From Labia minor (lineage: Eukaryota; Arthropoda; Insecta; Dermaptera; Spongiphoridae), in contig OY720350.1 of assembly GCA_963082975.1 (NCBI GenBank), positions 2,007,001 through 2,071,000 on the forward strand: a stretch of DNA of 64,000 nucleotides, in the 5' to 3' direction. Below the pieces are notes generated by a model. It was not told the DNA's origin, searched no databases, and saw nothing but the letters and a program-made list of their open reading frames with translations. Positions within the stretch are counted from its first letter, which is position 1, and each line of letters opens with the position of its first letter. Positions 12,984 through 24,029 of this stretch are shown here, piece after piece. The position numbers and the translations under genes are program-made.

Positions 12984-12989
12984 AACTTA

Positions 12990-13323
12990 TTTTAATAACT
13001 TTTTTATTTTATTTTTTTTTTAAATAATAATATTTTGAAATCGATCAAATCCATGGATTCAATATTATTATGCATGTTTATATATTCATAATACTTTATT
13101 ATTTTATTTTATATTTATTTATTCTCATAATTATATATAATAATAATTAATTTTCAATTAATTCTAATAGAATTTTGAAAATTTAAAATATTATTTTTTA
13201 GAATATAATTGATACACAGTATCACAATCTTTTATATAAATAAATAAATAAATAAAAATATTTATAAATAATAAATAAATAAATAAATAGTGTTATTAGA
13301 AAGGAAAAAGAGTTGATTCGAAT
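12990..13323 (+). repeat. Right part of the duplicated block (filled copy)
   Basis: From AATAACTTTTTTATTTT to GATTCGAATGA this stretch is almost identical to 18369-18706, including TAAA-type tetranucleotide runs. It is non-coding. With 10050-10082 and 12232-12328 it forms the interrupted counterpart of the block at 18201-18706. Confidence 0.9.
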
Positions 13324-13537
13324 GATAAATATTAAGAATAATTAATTAATAAAATACCAATAAAGAGTTTCCAAAAATTATCAATTCAAAGATACTGATT
13401 ATCTGAAATTTTATTTACTTATAAATTTATAAAAATTCAATTATTTAATATGTTATATACTCTAAACCACTTGTCCTTTCCAATCAAACCCTCTTTAATC
13501 TCTTTTTGTTATTTCTTGTTTATCTCTGTTTTTTTTC

Positions 13538-13589
<52 letters not shown>

Positions 13590-14109
13590 TTTAATGTAAC
13601 AACGCCTCTGCTTGGCTTGTATACCATTTATATAGTAACCGGCAGCAACTGCAGCAGCAGCTTATAAAAATCACAAAGCGAAATAAATAAATAAATAAAT
13701 CCTTTCTGTTTGTATTTCGATTGGAATCGCTTACGGCTTCCACCCAACTCAAGCACAATAGAAGAGAGTACTCGTTAATTGCCACTCTCTTGCCTATGCT
13801 TATCATCCATTGGCAATCAATTCGAAATAATTGCAAAACAATACTGACTAACACCTGCAAAAAAAATAAAAATAGATTCCTAAATTGTATTATCAAATCG
13901 TAGATTCCCTAACATCATTCATTCCTTAGTAATAATATTATATAATAAATATTATATAGGTATAATATTATAATCTTTAAAAAATACAACCAATTTAATA
14001 AAACTTTGTATGATTTATGAGCATTACAAATATTATACCATCTTTATAGCGATAATTGTGTAATAATCGAAAAAAGTTGCAAATAAACCATTTGAAACTT
14101 TATATTAAT
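13324..14109. other. Non-coding DNA with (TA)n-(TG)n tract
   Basis: A (TA)n run at 13540-13570 passes into (TG)n at 13571-13589. A more complex patch at 13600-13900 gives two overlapping short frames on opposite strands without similarity to anything I recognise. Confidence 0.5.
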
Positions 14110-14590
14110 TATATTAATTAAAATAATTTTTTTTATGTTGGTACACATAGGTGTCTCATAGTTTGACATCATCAGCCATTTTGGATTAGTAGGTTGTTTT
14201 TGACAACAGAAAAAGTTTGTTACTTTTTGTGTGTCCTTCGATTTCTTACTTAAAAAAAATAAGGAATACTACAAGGAAGTTATGTAACGTTTGGATTCAG
14301 CAATACGGTTCAAATAATCGGAATTGTGGAAAAACATATCATTGATTCTGCATCACCATAATCCATCAACTCACACATCAATGCTTGTTTGTAATTTTTA
14401 GGCCAAAAACAACACCGTAATCATGCCTCAATCACCGTATACTCCAAATTTCGCTTTCTGCGACTTTTGGCATAACTGCATTATATCTGAGGGGAATTAC
14501 TTTGAAAGGAATAAAATGAATATTGACGAATAAAAAAATACTTTTCGAAATAATTCAAAATTCACCTTTTCTTTTGAACAGACCTCGTGT
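14110..14590 (+). mobile_element. Decayed mariner relic, same family as 43940-44503
   Basis: Matches the element at 43940-44503 from the GTTGGTACAC segment near 14139 to the right terminus TTCACCTTTTCTTTTGAACA. The interior retains more transposase: WILHHHNPSTHTSMLVCNF, AKNNTVIMPQSPYTPN, then FCDFW. The family motif is HHDNAxxHTS, so the second catalytic Asp of the DD34D triad has become His; the third Asp (in FCDFW) remains. The left inverted repeat is not recognisable. Dead. Confidence 0.75.
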
Positions 14591-14929
14591 TTTTATATAT
14601 ATACTCTACTTTATACTACTATATAACACTTTAGGATTTATGGTATATGAATTTAATCTTAAATTGTCAAAAGTGAAAATAATTTATAACATAAATTTCC
14701 AATCTTGTTGTGTTATATACACCTCCCCCCCTCCCCCCCTCTCCATCTACTTTATACAGACATTACATCAAGAAACATCTTCTTTCTTTATGAAATTATA
14801 TATATTTGAGTATGTATTTGAAAAGATTTCAATTAGATAACAAATATATAAGAGTAAAATTTTTATAAGAGTTTATAAAACTTTAATTTTTAATTAATAT
14901 AAATAATAACAATAATAATAACACAATAT

Positions 14930-15234
14930 GTTGCAAGTTGTTAGTAATTGGCATAACTCTTTCTATCTAGTCGTGGGAGAGAATCTCTCTGTTGGTGTGT
15001 GTGTGTGTGTGTGTGTTTGATGTCGTTTTAAAAGAGGGCGGAGATAAACAAGTGTCATTGGGCAATAGATATAAATTTGCTAACGAAGTGCAACAGATAA
15101 AAAGCCACTTGAAGTGGAAAGTGTGAGAGACACAAGCAGAATTACGACGCTACTCTGCGCTTTTATTTACTTTTTGCGCAAACCGGACTCCTCCATCCAG
15201 CGAAAGAAAACGAAACATCTGATTACTGATCACT

Positions 15235-15279
<45 letters not shown>
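14930..15279. promoter_or_regulatory. Complex island upstream of the foldback, candidate enhancer
   Basis: After a (GT)n tract (14995-15017) comes about 220 bases of mixed sequence. It includes CCACTTGAAGTGG (15105-15117), which reads as a palindrome around its central G and fits back-to-back NK2-type CACTTNA sites, and GAGGGCGGAGATAAACAAG. It ends in (AC)n/(TA)n at 15238-15279. Located in intron 2, 1 kb beyond exon 2. Confidence 0.3.
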
Positions 15280-15387
15280 CATAAACACAGACACAATAAT
15301 ATATATATAATTCAATAATCGTGATATACGATAGTTTCGTATTAAATATTAAAACAATAATAAATTTAAATAATTAAATTTAAGTTA

Positions 15388-15852
15388 ACTGATGTATGAT
15401 GGATTCGGATAAAACTTTACCAGTGGATTCCCTTTTTGAATCAAAATAATCTTTCCTTAAGCAGTATGTGACGGTCGCTTCTATAATAGTTTTAGAGATA
15501 CAAATTATTAAAGTTTGCATATAAACTACATAGTTATGAATGTGAAGCCATTTAATAATGTCTTATTGACTAATTCAGTAATTATTCACTTACTCACTAA
15601 ATTTTGGGGTTTTTTTTCAGTTCGGTAAACCGAACTAAAAAAATCCCCGAAAATTAGTGGAGTCCTCTGGTGTTCAAATAATAAAACATCATAACATAGC
15701 TAAATAGAATATCATTGGATTTATATGCAAACTTTAATAATTTTTATCTCGTAAATTAGAAGCGACCGCCACATACTGCTTAAGGAAAGATTATTTTGAA
15801 ACAAAAAAGGAATTCACTGGTAAAGTTTTATCCAAATCTATTATACATCAGT
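15388..15852. mobile_element. Foldback/MITE with ~140-bp inverted arms
   Basis: A 465-base near-palindrome. The left arm runs from ACTGATGTATGATGGATTCG through AATCTTTCCTTAAGCAGTA to GTTTGCATATAAAC (ending about 15525); the right arm is its inverted copy, ending ATACATCAGT. TA dinucleotides flank it at 15386-15387 and 15853-15854, consistent with a Tc1/mariner-type MITE. The centre holds a second small palindrome, CAGTTCGGT-AAA-CCGAACT. It has no coding capacity. Confidence 0.7.
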
Positions 15853-16190
15853 TAGATTAAACAATTACCTTAAATTTAATCATTAACTTAATAATTTTCT
15901 TTATTAATATGTTTTTATGGAAGAAACAGAAATGATAAATGTTTCATTGAATCTTTTAAAGAATGATGGAAGTAAGCAAGGAGAGTGGGATTTGTAATAG
16001 AATCCTTTGAAATCAGTAAAACAACCATTTTTATAATAAATTATGAAAAAAAAAAATAAAAATAAAGAAAAAGTAGTAAGTAAACCTGAAAAGACCGATT
16101 GAAATTTCATCCATTATAAAAAAAAATGAAAAAAAAAAAAAAAATTGGAAAAAAGAATAAATAAAAAAATAATAAAAAAGTTGCCTGTAC

Positions 16191-16381
16191 CTTGGAAGTA
16201 GCTTTTGGTCCGTAGATAACTAACGGAAAGCCTTAAGATGCTGAGTCGATCCAATTTACTTAAAATATTTTGTTCAAATGGCAAAAGACTTGCTAATGTG
16301 TCCAGTTCAGCGTTTAAACGTTCACGATGTCTTTTAGAGGGGTTGCTCTTCGTTACGCCGTCTTTCGGTGGCGGTTTCAAA
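16191..16381 (-). CDS. ss: Spineless/AhR coding exon 2 (bHLH domain)
   Basis: Second coding exon of Spineless: 191 bases, one base plus 63 codons plus one base. It encodes [20 protein letters not shown] and continues through the whole bHLH domain: basic region [12 protein letters not shown], helix 1 around [12 protein letters not shown], a short loop, then helix 2 around [20 protein letters not shown]. It appears to match the Drosophila Spineless bHLH throughout; the basic region contacts the GCGTG core of the xenobiotic response element together with Tango/ARNT. The acceptor is TTGTTTTAG at 16390-16382, and the donor is CAAG|GTACAG with GT at 16190-16189. The first residue is a TTG-encoded Leu inside the protein, not a start. 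In vertebrate AHR the bHLH also sits on exon 2. No PAS exon was seen below 16190, so the gene continues beyond position 1. Confidence 0.97.
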
Positions 16382-16399
16382 CTAAAACAATAACAAACA

Positions 16400-18200
16400 A
16401 ACCAATTAATAATAGACCATACAACAACCGATTCAAATAATAAATAAATATATATATATAATTGATTATTTATTAATAAGGGTAAAATATTTCATTTAAT
16501 ATCAATTTTATTGTATTCTATTGTATCGAGGGAGATATCTTATTTATTTAGTTTTTTTTTTTGTTTTCCTTTGTAATACTATCCCCCATCAGTTCTCTAA
16601 TGTGGAACTAATCTAATAGAATTGAAAAATCACAACACAATAATAATAATAATAATAATAATGCCTAATAACTTTAATAATATTTTCTTGTGGATGTTTG
16701 ATTCTAAGAGTTTTTGATTTCTATGTGATTTTTAATTTTGTTTTCTTGGTTTATACTCATATAATCATATATTTTTTAATAACTCTTGATAAAAGAATAA
16801 AAATAATTAATTTTTTTAATAATTAATTTAAAATTTAAAATAATAATTTAATTTAAATATATAAATAATATATAAATAATAAATTAAAATATAATCAGAA
16901 AAATCAATCTATTTTTATTATGTTCTTGAATTAATGGTAGGTAGGTGTATTTTTTTTAATGTGCAAGAAAGGGAGGGAGGGAGGGGGGGCTGTTATTGTT
17001 GGTCCGAATTGTAACTGTTGGTATGATGGATGATCAAGTGTCCGCCTTCATCTAGTAATTGCTGGCCTAATTACATCATTCGTGTATGAATCACTCATTT
17101 ATTGGTTGGGAACTAGGGAGGAATGTGGAGAGTAAGGAGGGTGAGAAGGGGTTGGGGTAAAACAGCAGCTGGGTTTTTATCCCCCTGACCTCATCAACGC
17201 GACTCACTCACCTATCTTCTCCCCCCTCCCTCCCCCCCTCATCACACACAGACACAGACAGACACACACTCCTATTACGTTGTCTGGCCACCCATGCTAA
17301 TCAAATTTCACTCGGAATATGTTTCATGGTTCACTCCACTCTCACCCTAAACAGAGAGATATGATTATTTTCTTTTTTTTTGTTTCTTTTTTTTTTTAAG
17401 ATGTTATCAAGTTAATTAGAGCGCCGGTTGGTGGCATGAGGGTTGCTAAAACATGGAAATCAAGGGTGATAGTAGTTGTGTTCTATGTGAGAGGGAGGGG
17501 AGGGGGTGGAGATCAGTATGCTTCATGTGGGAAAAAGTCCCCTCTTTCTTATTAATCTGTTTAATATATACAACATTAAGATTTTTTTTAAACCTAAATT
17601 ATTCAATTTTCAATAAATATACGGAACCAAAAATAAATTTAAATTTTTTTATAAATTATATTGATAATTAAAATTAATTTATATTTATATTTATATATAT
17701 AATCGATATATGTTATATTTTACTTACTTAACGTATTAAATTATTAAATTTTAATAATAATATTTATTTATTAATATTTATAGCTACCTCTACCCCTTCC
17801 CCTACAGACTTCTACACCCCCCCCCCACATCTCTCTCTCTCTTCCTCTCTCAGGCTGTTTCTCCCTATTTTACTTATTACTAACACCTTTTTTGTCTTGT
17901 CAATCGTCAATGTCTATGAATGCATAAATAAATAAATGAATAAATGAATGAATGAATGTCTGGACACGCACTGTCCATGAATAATGAACGATTCTTAATC
18001 ATTTCCATTCAACCTGCACTATTATTAATTTGTCACTAAGCTTTAATAACACCAATGAACTTATAATACTTATTGATACACACACATACACACACACACA
18101 CATAAATAAAAAATTATTTCTCATTTAATTTTTTACTTAATTAATTTAATTAATTCATTTATATTTTTATATAAAATTTAATTGGTGTTCATTAGCGTGA
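16400..18200. other. Intron 1 next to exon 2, with candidate enhancer at 17000-17460
   Basis: AT-rich until 16930, then a mixed stretch. GTAATTGCTGGCCTAATTAC at about 17055-17074 is a paired homeodomain-type motif, and AACAGCAGCTGGG holds an E-box. CCATGCTAATCAAATTTCAC and TAGAGCGCCGGTTGGTGGC follow. C/T-rich runs lie at 17220-17240 and 17815-17850. No coding seen. Confidence 0.35.
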
Positions 18201-18257
18201 TTTATTGGATACAAATTCATAAAAATTAACTAATTATTTATATAACTTTAATTAATA

Positions 18258-18312
<55 letters not shown>

Positions 18313-18706
18313 AATTAAATAATTATTTCTCTCTCTCTTGGAATTCCGGTTAATTGTTCTATTTTTTTAATAACTTTTTTATTTTATTTTATTTTTTTAT
18401 TTTATAATAATAATATTTTGAAATCGATCAAATCCATGGATTCAATATTATTATGCATGTTTATATATTCATAATACTTTATTATTTTATTTTATATTTA
18501 TTTATTCTCATAATTATATAATAATAATTAATTTTCAATTAATTCTAATAGAATTTTGAAAATTTAAAATATTATTTTTAGAATATAATTGATACACAGT
18601 ATCACAATCTTTTATATAAATAAATAAATAAATAAAAATATTTATAAATAATAAATAAATAAATAAATAGTGTTATCAGAAAGGAAAAAGAGTTGATTCG
18701 AATGAG
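18201..18706 (+). repeat. Paralogous block with empty Helitron and HINE sites
   Basis: This block matches, in order, 10050-10082, 12232-12328 and 12990-13323, with only small differences and a longer (TA)n tract at 18261-18309. It therefore represents the same ancestral sequence without the 2149-base and 661-base insertions. Similarity starts at TTTATTGGATACAAATTC and ends at GAGTTGATTCGAATGA. This is a duplicated segment about 8 kb away, probably itself part of a repeat family. Confidence 0.9.
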
Positions 18707-18924
18707 TTAGTATATACTATATACACTCACTTATTTTAGAGATACTAAAATAAAATAAAAAAATAACATTAGATAATTAAAGTTGATGCGCTTTTAAAAA
18801 CTGAGTTCTTTCTGATGATGAGTGAAATGATAATTCAGAAATGATTCACTGTGTTTTCCACCTTCCTTTTTTCACTATCTCGCCAGAGATAGTATTGGGA
18901 GCACGAAAATTTTCAATGTCGATA

Positions 18925-19195
18925 TTTTGATGTTTTTATACGTTATGATGGTTCCTGGATCATTTTCACTAAGTTTGAGAAAAATGTTTGTGTGTATGTG
19001 TGTGTGTGTGTGTGTAGACAAGATTACTCAAAAACGGTTTGAGCTAGAATCATGGTATTTGGTATACGGGCATTATTCAAAATTTTAGTTTTCTATCAAC
19101 TTTTGAGAAATATAGCTCATCCAGAAGTGGATAATTACCTACAACGTTTTGATTTTTTTCCACTAAAGTGATCGTAAAAATAAAGATATATTGAT
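18925..19195 (+). repeat. Interspersed repeat, copy paired with 57655-57925
   Basis: Non-coding segment whose reverse complement recurs at 57655-57925. Shared blocks include GATCATTTTCACTAAGTTTG-like sequence, a (TG)n tract, GTAGACAAGATTA, AAAACGGTTTG, TCAACTTTTGAGAAAT and CCTACAACGTTTTGATTTTT. Copies differ by scattered substitutions. Family unknown; it resembles non-autonomous repeats with an internal microsatellite. Confidence 0.75.
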
Positions 19196-20097
19196 ACTGA
19201 TTTTTTATTTTTCATTTGTCGATTTATGATTTGGATGATCCACCTCCCTTTCCTTTTTCTCTTTAAAAAGTTCAATTGGAAATAGAAATTGATTTTATAT
19301 AATACATTCAGAAATTTTCAATTAAAATGATTTCTTTTTTTTATTTTATTCTATTATGTTTATTTAAGTATAATTATTTATATTTACAAAATATTAACGA
19401 TGAAAAGAAAAAAAAAAAAAAAAAAGAAGTCAAATATAATGATTTAGAATTCTCTTTATCCGCTTTATCTTGGATAAGTTACTAAAAGTATAAGTATAGA
19501 ATATTATATATAATAAAATATATTAACTAAAAAAATAAGACATATTAACTTGACATTGGTTTGACACGTTTTTTTTTATCAAATATATTTAATTGTATGG
19601 TACATATGTACTTTACATTATATAAACCTAGAAATATGTATTAATAATTTAACTATATAATATATATATATCATATATAGATTCTATTCTATTTCCATAT
19701 AAATAATAAATAATTAATTATTCTTTAAGTTTTTATATTTATTTATTAATAAATTTAGAAAATATATAAATTAATATCATTTGAATTTAAAAAAAAATGA
19801 ATGAAAATTATTTGAATTTAAGTATTTAGGTAAATTCAATTATTTATTGATTAAGCATGTTTTATTATAAGTTGAACATAATTTTTGGAATTATTCATTT
19901 AAAAATATTGATATTTGATATTTAAGTATAATATATGACCGTAAATAATTCCTATTTTTCTTATCTTACACATAATCAATGATTTTTTAAAATTGAAATT
20001 TCATTATAGTGATTAATTTATAGAAAACAAATAAATACATTTTTAATAATAAATAATCACCATTTTTATTTTATTTATTATTTTATTTATATAAGGG
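19196..20097. other. AT-rich intron, nothing recognisable
   Basis: Mostly A/T with short poly-A and poly-T runs. No gene, element end or repeat copy identified. Confidence 0.6.
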
Positions 20098-20105
20098 TAT
20101 AGAGT

Positions 20106-20457
20106 AGCGGTTCTCAACCTTTTTGGACCAAACGCCCACTTCGTAAGGCCGGCTTCATAATTCGGCCCCCTATAAATGTCAACTCCCTAATATAAGCTAG
20201 GTACACTTGGTGATACTTAGAGCCATATTGAAAAATCTTACCATTTTTTTTTTTTTTTTTTTTTTTTTAAGAATCTTATTGAAAAAAGCGGAAATGAATG
20301 TTTGAAAGCCTGTTGGCAAATCATATTACGTTTTTTTAGAGATGAAAATGATTTCGCCCCCCAAAAATAACTATCGCCCCCCCCCCAAAAAAAAAAATTG
20401 TCTAGTCAAATAATCACTCCGGTTAAGATGTCGATCGCCCAGATTGAGAATCACTAA
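20106..20457. mobile_element. hAT-type MITE
   Basis: Starts AGCGGTTCTCAACCTTTTTG and ends GATTGAGAATCACTAA, an imperfect terminal inverted repeat of the kind common in hAT elements. The flanking 8-mers TATAGAGT (20098-20105) and CATAGAGT (20458-20465) match at seven of eight positions, the hAT target-duplication length. Contains poly-T and poly-C/A runs but no transposase. Confidence 0.7.
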
Positions 20458-20465
20458 CATAGAGT

Positions 20466-21194
20466 ATTTTATTGTATTGTATTGTGAACTCAACGATATA
20501 ATACAATATAATAATCTTAATTATTATAAAATTGTATTATATTATTATTATAAAATTAGTAAATTTCACTTATTAGTATAGTATAAAATTTACTTGATTG
20601 TGTTTTTAAAATAAAAATAAAATAATAAAATATTAAATATATCTATATAAATGAGATAAGATTTTAATTTTAAAATATTTATTCTTTGAAAAAAGAAATA
20701 TAAATATATACATGTGTGTGTGTGTGTATTTGTGGTAAGTCTGTCTGTCTGTCCACATGCCAGGCAGTCAACCAACAGCAGCAACAAATGAGCCTTTAAT
20801 GACCAACTCATATCTCTCACTCTTTCACACACACACACACACACACACTTATATATATATATATATATATATATTTCTCTCTCTCTTTTCTTTTGAGAGT
20901 ATCGTATTTGTCGTCATTAGGTGTCAATGTTTGTTTGTTTACAAAAAAAAAAAAAAAAAAAAATCATTCGAAAGAGGGGTATTAGAAAGGAAGAGGGGAA
21001 AATATTTGATTTGAAGGGCGATGATGATGATGAATGAAGGTCACTAATCAAATGTAATAAAATTTATTTAAATTTTTTAGCAGTTCAAACATGGAATCTT
21101 TTATGTGCCTGTGCACCATTAATTGTAACAAAAAAAAAAAAAAATTAAAAAAAAAATTACCATTAATATTATATTTTTAATAAATTAATCTTTA

Positions 21195-21232
<38 letters not shown>

Positions 21233-21859
21233 ATATATAAATATATTTGTATGATATATATATATCGGAATTTATTTAAAATAAATATTTATAGTAGGTT
21301 TAAGTAAAATGTGAAATTATAAATATTTTTTCAAAAGAAATGAAAAAAATCGATAATTGTGAAGAAAAAGTTAATGTTATATTAATTAATTAAATATAAT
21401 GCTTTTTTAACTATCAAATAATTATTGACTAACAAACAATAGTTAATTATTTATCTTATTCATTTATTTATTTAATAAAGATATAAACAAATAAATAAAA
21501 AAAAAATTCTATATTTACTAACAATAAGAGAAGATATAAAATCATTCAAATTAACCACTGCTAAATTTTAGTTGATTATATTATTTTTTTTTCCATTCAT
21601 TTATAAATGAAAAGCAATAAATAATACTTGCTAGTGTTTTTTCGATGAGCAATTTTTGACTTCTTGCTTTCTGAAGAATCCTTGTCATTAGCATTGAGCA
21701 TTGACACTAACACATTAACACAAAGCTGGCTCGTACTTCAAGCCTGCGACTACACATTCAACCCAAAATTTAATTTTTTTTTAAATGGCCTCAAAATGGG
21801 AACCGAATTATTTTGATTCTTACTTGAAAACATTTATGTAAATACTTTTCATAATAAAA

Positions 21860-21909
<50 letters not shown>

Positions 21910-22454
21910 TTAATAATTGGTAATTCTAGATAGATTTTTAAAAAATTATAAAATTTGCATTTTAGTTGTTACTGGTTACTAATATATTAATCCTAATTTG
22001 AAAATAAATAAAACTGTAATACGAGTATTTTTCACACATCTGTCCTTTAATTCAGTTATCTTTAATGACGATCATTTTTTTTTATTTTATAGTATTATTA
22101 TTAATAAAAATTATAATAATATTTTTAATTAAATATAAAATTTTAATCTTATTTAATCAGTGAGTTTCTAGAATTAATATTTGAAATATACTTTAGTTAT
22201 TAATTGGTGCGGAAATTCATTAATAAATTTACATTTTTTTTTAAATAAATCTAATCTTATTATGCTAGCTAAAATTGTATATATATATAACCATTGGTTC
22301 TCAAAAACCGCTCTAACGATTTTTTTCAAATTCACACTAGATATAGTATTTATAAAGAAAAATTGAGTTTTAGTGATCACATCTCTTGAAACTTACAGCT
22401 TCATTATTAATTTCTTAATTGAAAATTATATATGGGTGTGACGTCATCAATTTT
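20466..22454. other. Microsatellite-rich intron
   Basis: Holds (GT)n and (GTCT)n near 20714-20752, (CA)n/(TA)n at 20826-20872, (TA)n at about 21197-21231 and a 43-base (TA)n at 21863-21905. Short frames across these tracts are composition artefacts. Confidence 0.6.
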
Positions 22455-22740
22455 ACTTCAATATTTTTTTTATATTTAAAATATTTTAAAATAAAATAAA
22501 TTTCGAAATAAAATTAAAAATATTTATTTTTAATAATATTTATATATATATATATTTATTAATCTTAATTAATTAATTATTAACAAAAAAATACGGTTGG
22601 TTGATTCCCGCTTTTTTTTAAATGAATTGTATTAACATTTTTTTATATATTTAAAATATTTTAAAATTCATTATTTAATTTCAAAATAAAATTAAAAATA
22701 TTTATTTTTAATAAAATATATATATATATTTATTAATCAC
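22455..22740 (+). repeat. Direct duplication of an AT-rich unit
   Basis: A unit of roughly 110 bases, recognisable by TTTAAAATATTTTAAAA and AAAATTAAAAATATTTATTT then a (TA)n run and TTTATTAATC, occurs at about 22463-22565 and again at about 22645-22737. Non-coding. Confidence 0.7.
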
Positions 22741-22819
22741 TCTCAAAAAAAACAAAAACAAAAACAAAAAAACATCTACGTCTGCTAAGAGATTAAAAAA
22801 TGTCGTTTTCATCATCTAA

Positions 22820-22891
22820 CTATTATTAGTCTAATGGGTAGAGCGACTGTTTTGAATAGTCAACTTAGCAGGATCGAAACCGGCGGGAAAA
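22820..22891 (+). ncRNA. tRNA-Gln-like pseudogene or tRNA-derived SINE head
   Basis: An A-box-like TAGTCTAATGGGTAGAGC (from 22827) and a B-box-like GGATCGAAACC (22871-22881) sit at tRNA spacing. Between them GACTG-TTTTGAA-TAGTC folds as an anticodon arm, with UUG at the anticodon position, as in tRNA-Gln. The T-arm GCAGG/CCGGC pairs with one mismatch. The acceptor stem and D stem pair poorly, so this is not a functional tRNA. Sixteen Ts just downstream (about 22893-22908) would end polymerase III transcription. Confidence 0.45.
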
Positions 22892-23234
22892 AATTTTTTT
22901 TTTTTTTATCTATTATTTTATATTTATTTATTCATTGTTCTTTGATTAAATTTAATTTCTTTTATTTTATTTTATTAATTAAAATGATGCAACATTTAAT
23001 AATTGTAATATTGTAATAAATTTTATTTTTTTTATTTTATTAATTACTTATTAGTCATTAACTAATAATTTAATATTAATTCAAATTTTTTTTTTATTTT
23101 TTATAAATTTTTATTATTTAATTTTGCTTAGAAACATATCTAATAATACATATTTATGTATTATTGAGGACCCCAAGTTCCATGCAATGATGCAACATTT
23201 AATAATTGTAATAAATAATTAAAGAATTGTATAT

Positions 23235-23580
23235 CAGCTCGGTGTCCCAAGTATTAATATTACCAGCCAAACCCAATATAATAATGAATTATTTTTTTTT
23301 AACTTAATTACCTAGCCGAGGCTCGGGGTCCCGGTGTGATCTTAATATATTGTCAGAATTAGATAAATAATGTAGAGAAAAATTATTTAAAAATAGATAT
23401 TTATTTAAATGAAATAAAATTATTTAATTTACAGAATGAAAATGTCTATAATAATGTCTAAACATTTTTTCGAGCGACAGCTCGGTATCCCAGGTATTAA
23501 TATTACCAGCCAAACCCAATAATAATGAATCATTTTTTTTAACTTAAGTACCGAGCCGAGGCTCGGGGTCCCGGTACTAA
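23235..23580 (+). repeat. Two copies of a GCTCGG-containing repeat unit
   Basis: The unit AGCTCGGTGTCCCAAGTATT ... TATTACCAGCCAAACCCAAT ... CGAGGCTCGGGGTCCCGGT is present at about 23236-23335 and 23479-23576, about 243 bases apart. Each copy is itself bracketed by near-direct repeats of GCTCGG-GTCCC. Another pair, ATGATGCAACATTTAATAAT, lies at 22984 and 23186. A short satellite-like or SINE-derived cluster. Confidence 0.7.
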
Positions 23581-24029
23581 ATTTATTATACAAGTAAATT
23601 GAATAGAATTTATTTTAAATTTTATCATATTTATTAGTCACTTAAAGAATTTTGTTTCTTTCAAAATATTTTCAATTTTTTTTTTTTTATAATTAATTAA
23701 TTTTTCAAAATTTTTCAAAAAAGATTATTATTCCGATTACTAAATTATATTTTAAATATAATATAATTTCATTTATTTATTCATTCATTCATTCTAGTTT
23801 TAATTTTTATGTTCTCCTTTTAACTTTTGGAATAAATTTATATAAAGTTATATATACACACAATAAATGTACAATTTAAAAAAATGTGTATTTATAAATA
23901 AATAAATAAATATATAAATAAAATATTATAAATAATTATATAGGTACATAGTTTGTTCATCAAGAAGAGTAATTCTTTTTTTAGAGAAGTTCTTGAAGAT
24001 AAAAAAAAAAAAACAAGAAAAAGTGGAGA

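Larger units (their letters stand above)
12329..12989 (+). mobile_element. HINE / DINE-1-like non-autonomous Helentron, copy 1
   Basis: A 661-base element inserted in a T-run that is intact at 18362-18368 in the paralogous block. It has the published layout of Helentron-associated elements such as Drosophila DINE-1. The left end ACCGACCGACG (12329-12339) is matched by an inverted subterminal copy CGTCGGTCGGT (12954-12964). The middle holds a (GTCY)n microsatellite. A stem-loop GACCTG-GCCA-CAGGTC (12968-12983) ends six bases before the right edge. It is non-coding. Copies lie at 24568-25744 and 38807-39041, both reversed. Class assignment is by structure. Confidence 0.75.
1..16190 (-). other. 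ss: Intron 2 of spineless, 5' part only
   Basis: Everything below the exon 2 donor at 16190 is read as intron 2, which runs off the left edge after at least 16.2 kb. I looked for PAS-A-like coding on the minus strand and found none. The reading frames at 13591-13896 and 15904-16110 on this strand are low-complexity and unlike PAS domains. Contents are the LINE tail at 5020-5460, the Helitron/HINE cluster at 10050-13323, a mariner relic and a foldback. Confidence 0.8.

Noticed and set aside
13591-13896. Possible downstream PAS exon on the minus strand
   Set aside because: The 101-residue frame is rich in Leu/Cys/Phe from simple sequence and has no PAS-like motif or convincing splice sites.
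16114-16380. Reading the bHLH frame as a self-contained 88-residue protein
   Set aside because: The first codon is TTG and is preceded by a splice acceptor; the last 25 residues lie past the GTACAG donor and are poly-Phe from intron poly-A. It is an exon, not a small gene.
20590-21014. Two overlapping frames around 20757-20844
   Set aside because: Produced by (CA)n, (TA)n and (GTCT)n tracts with no domain.
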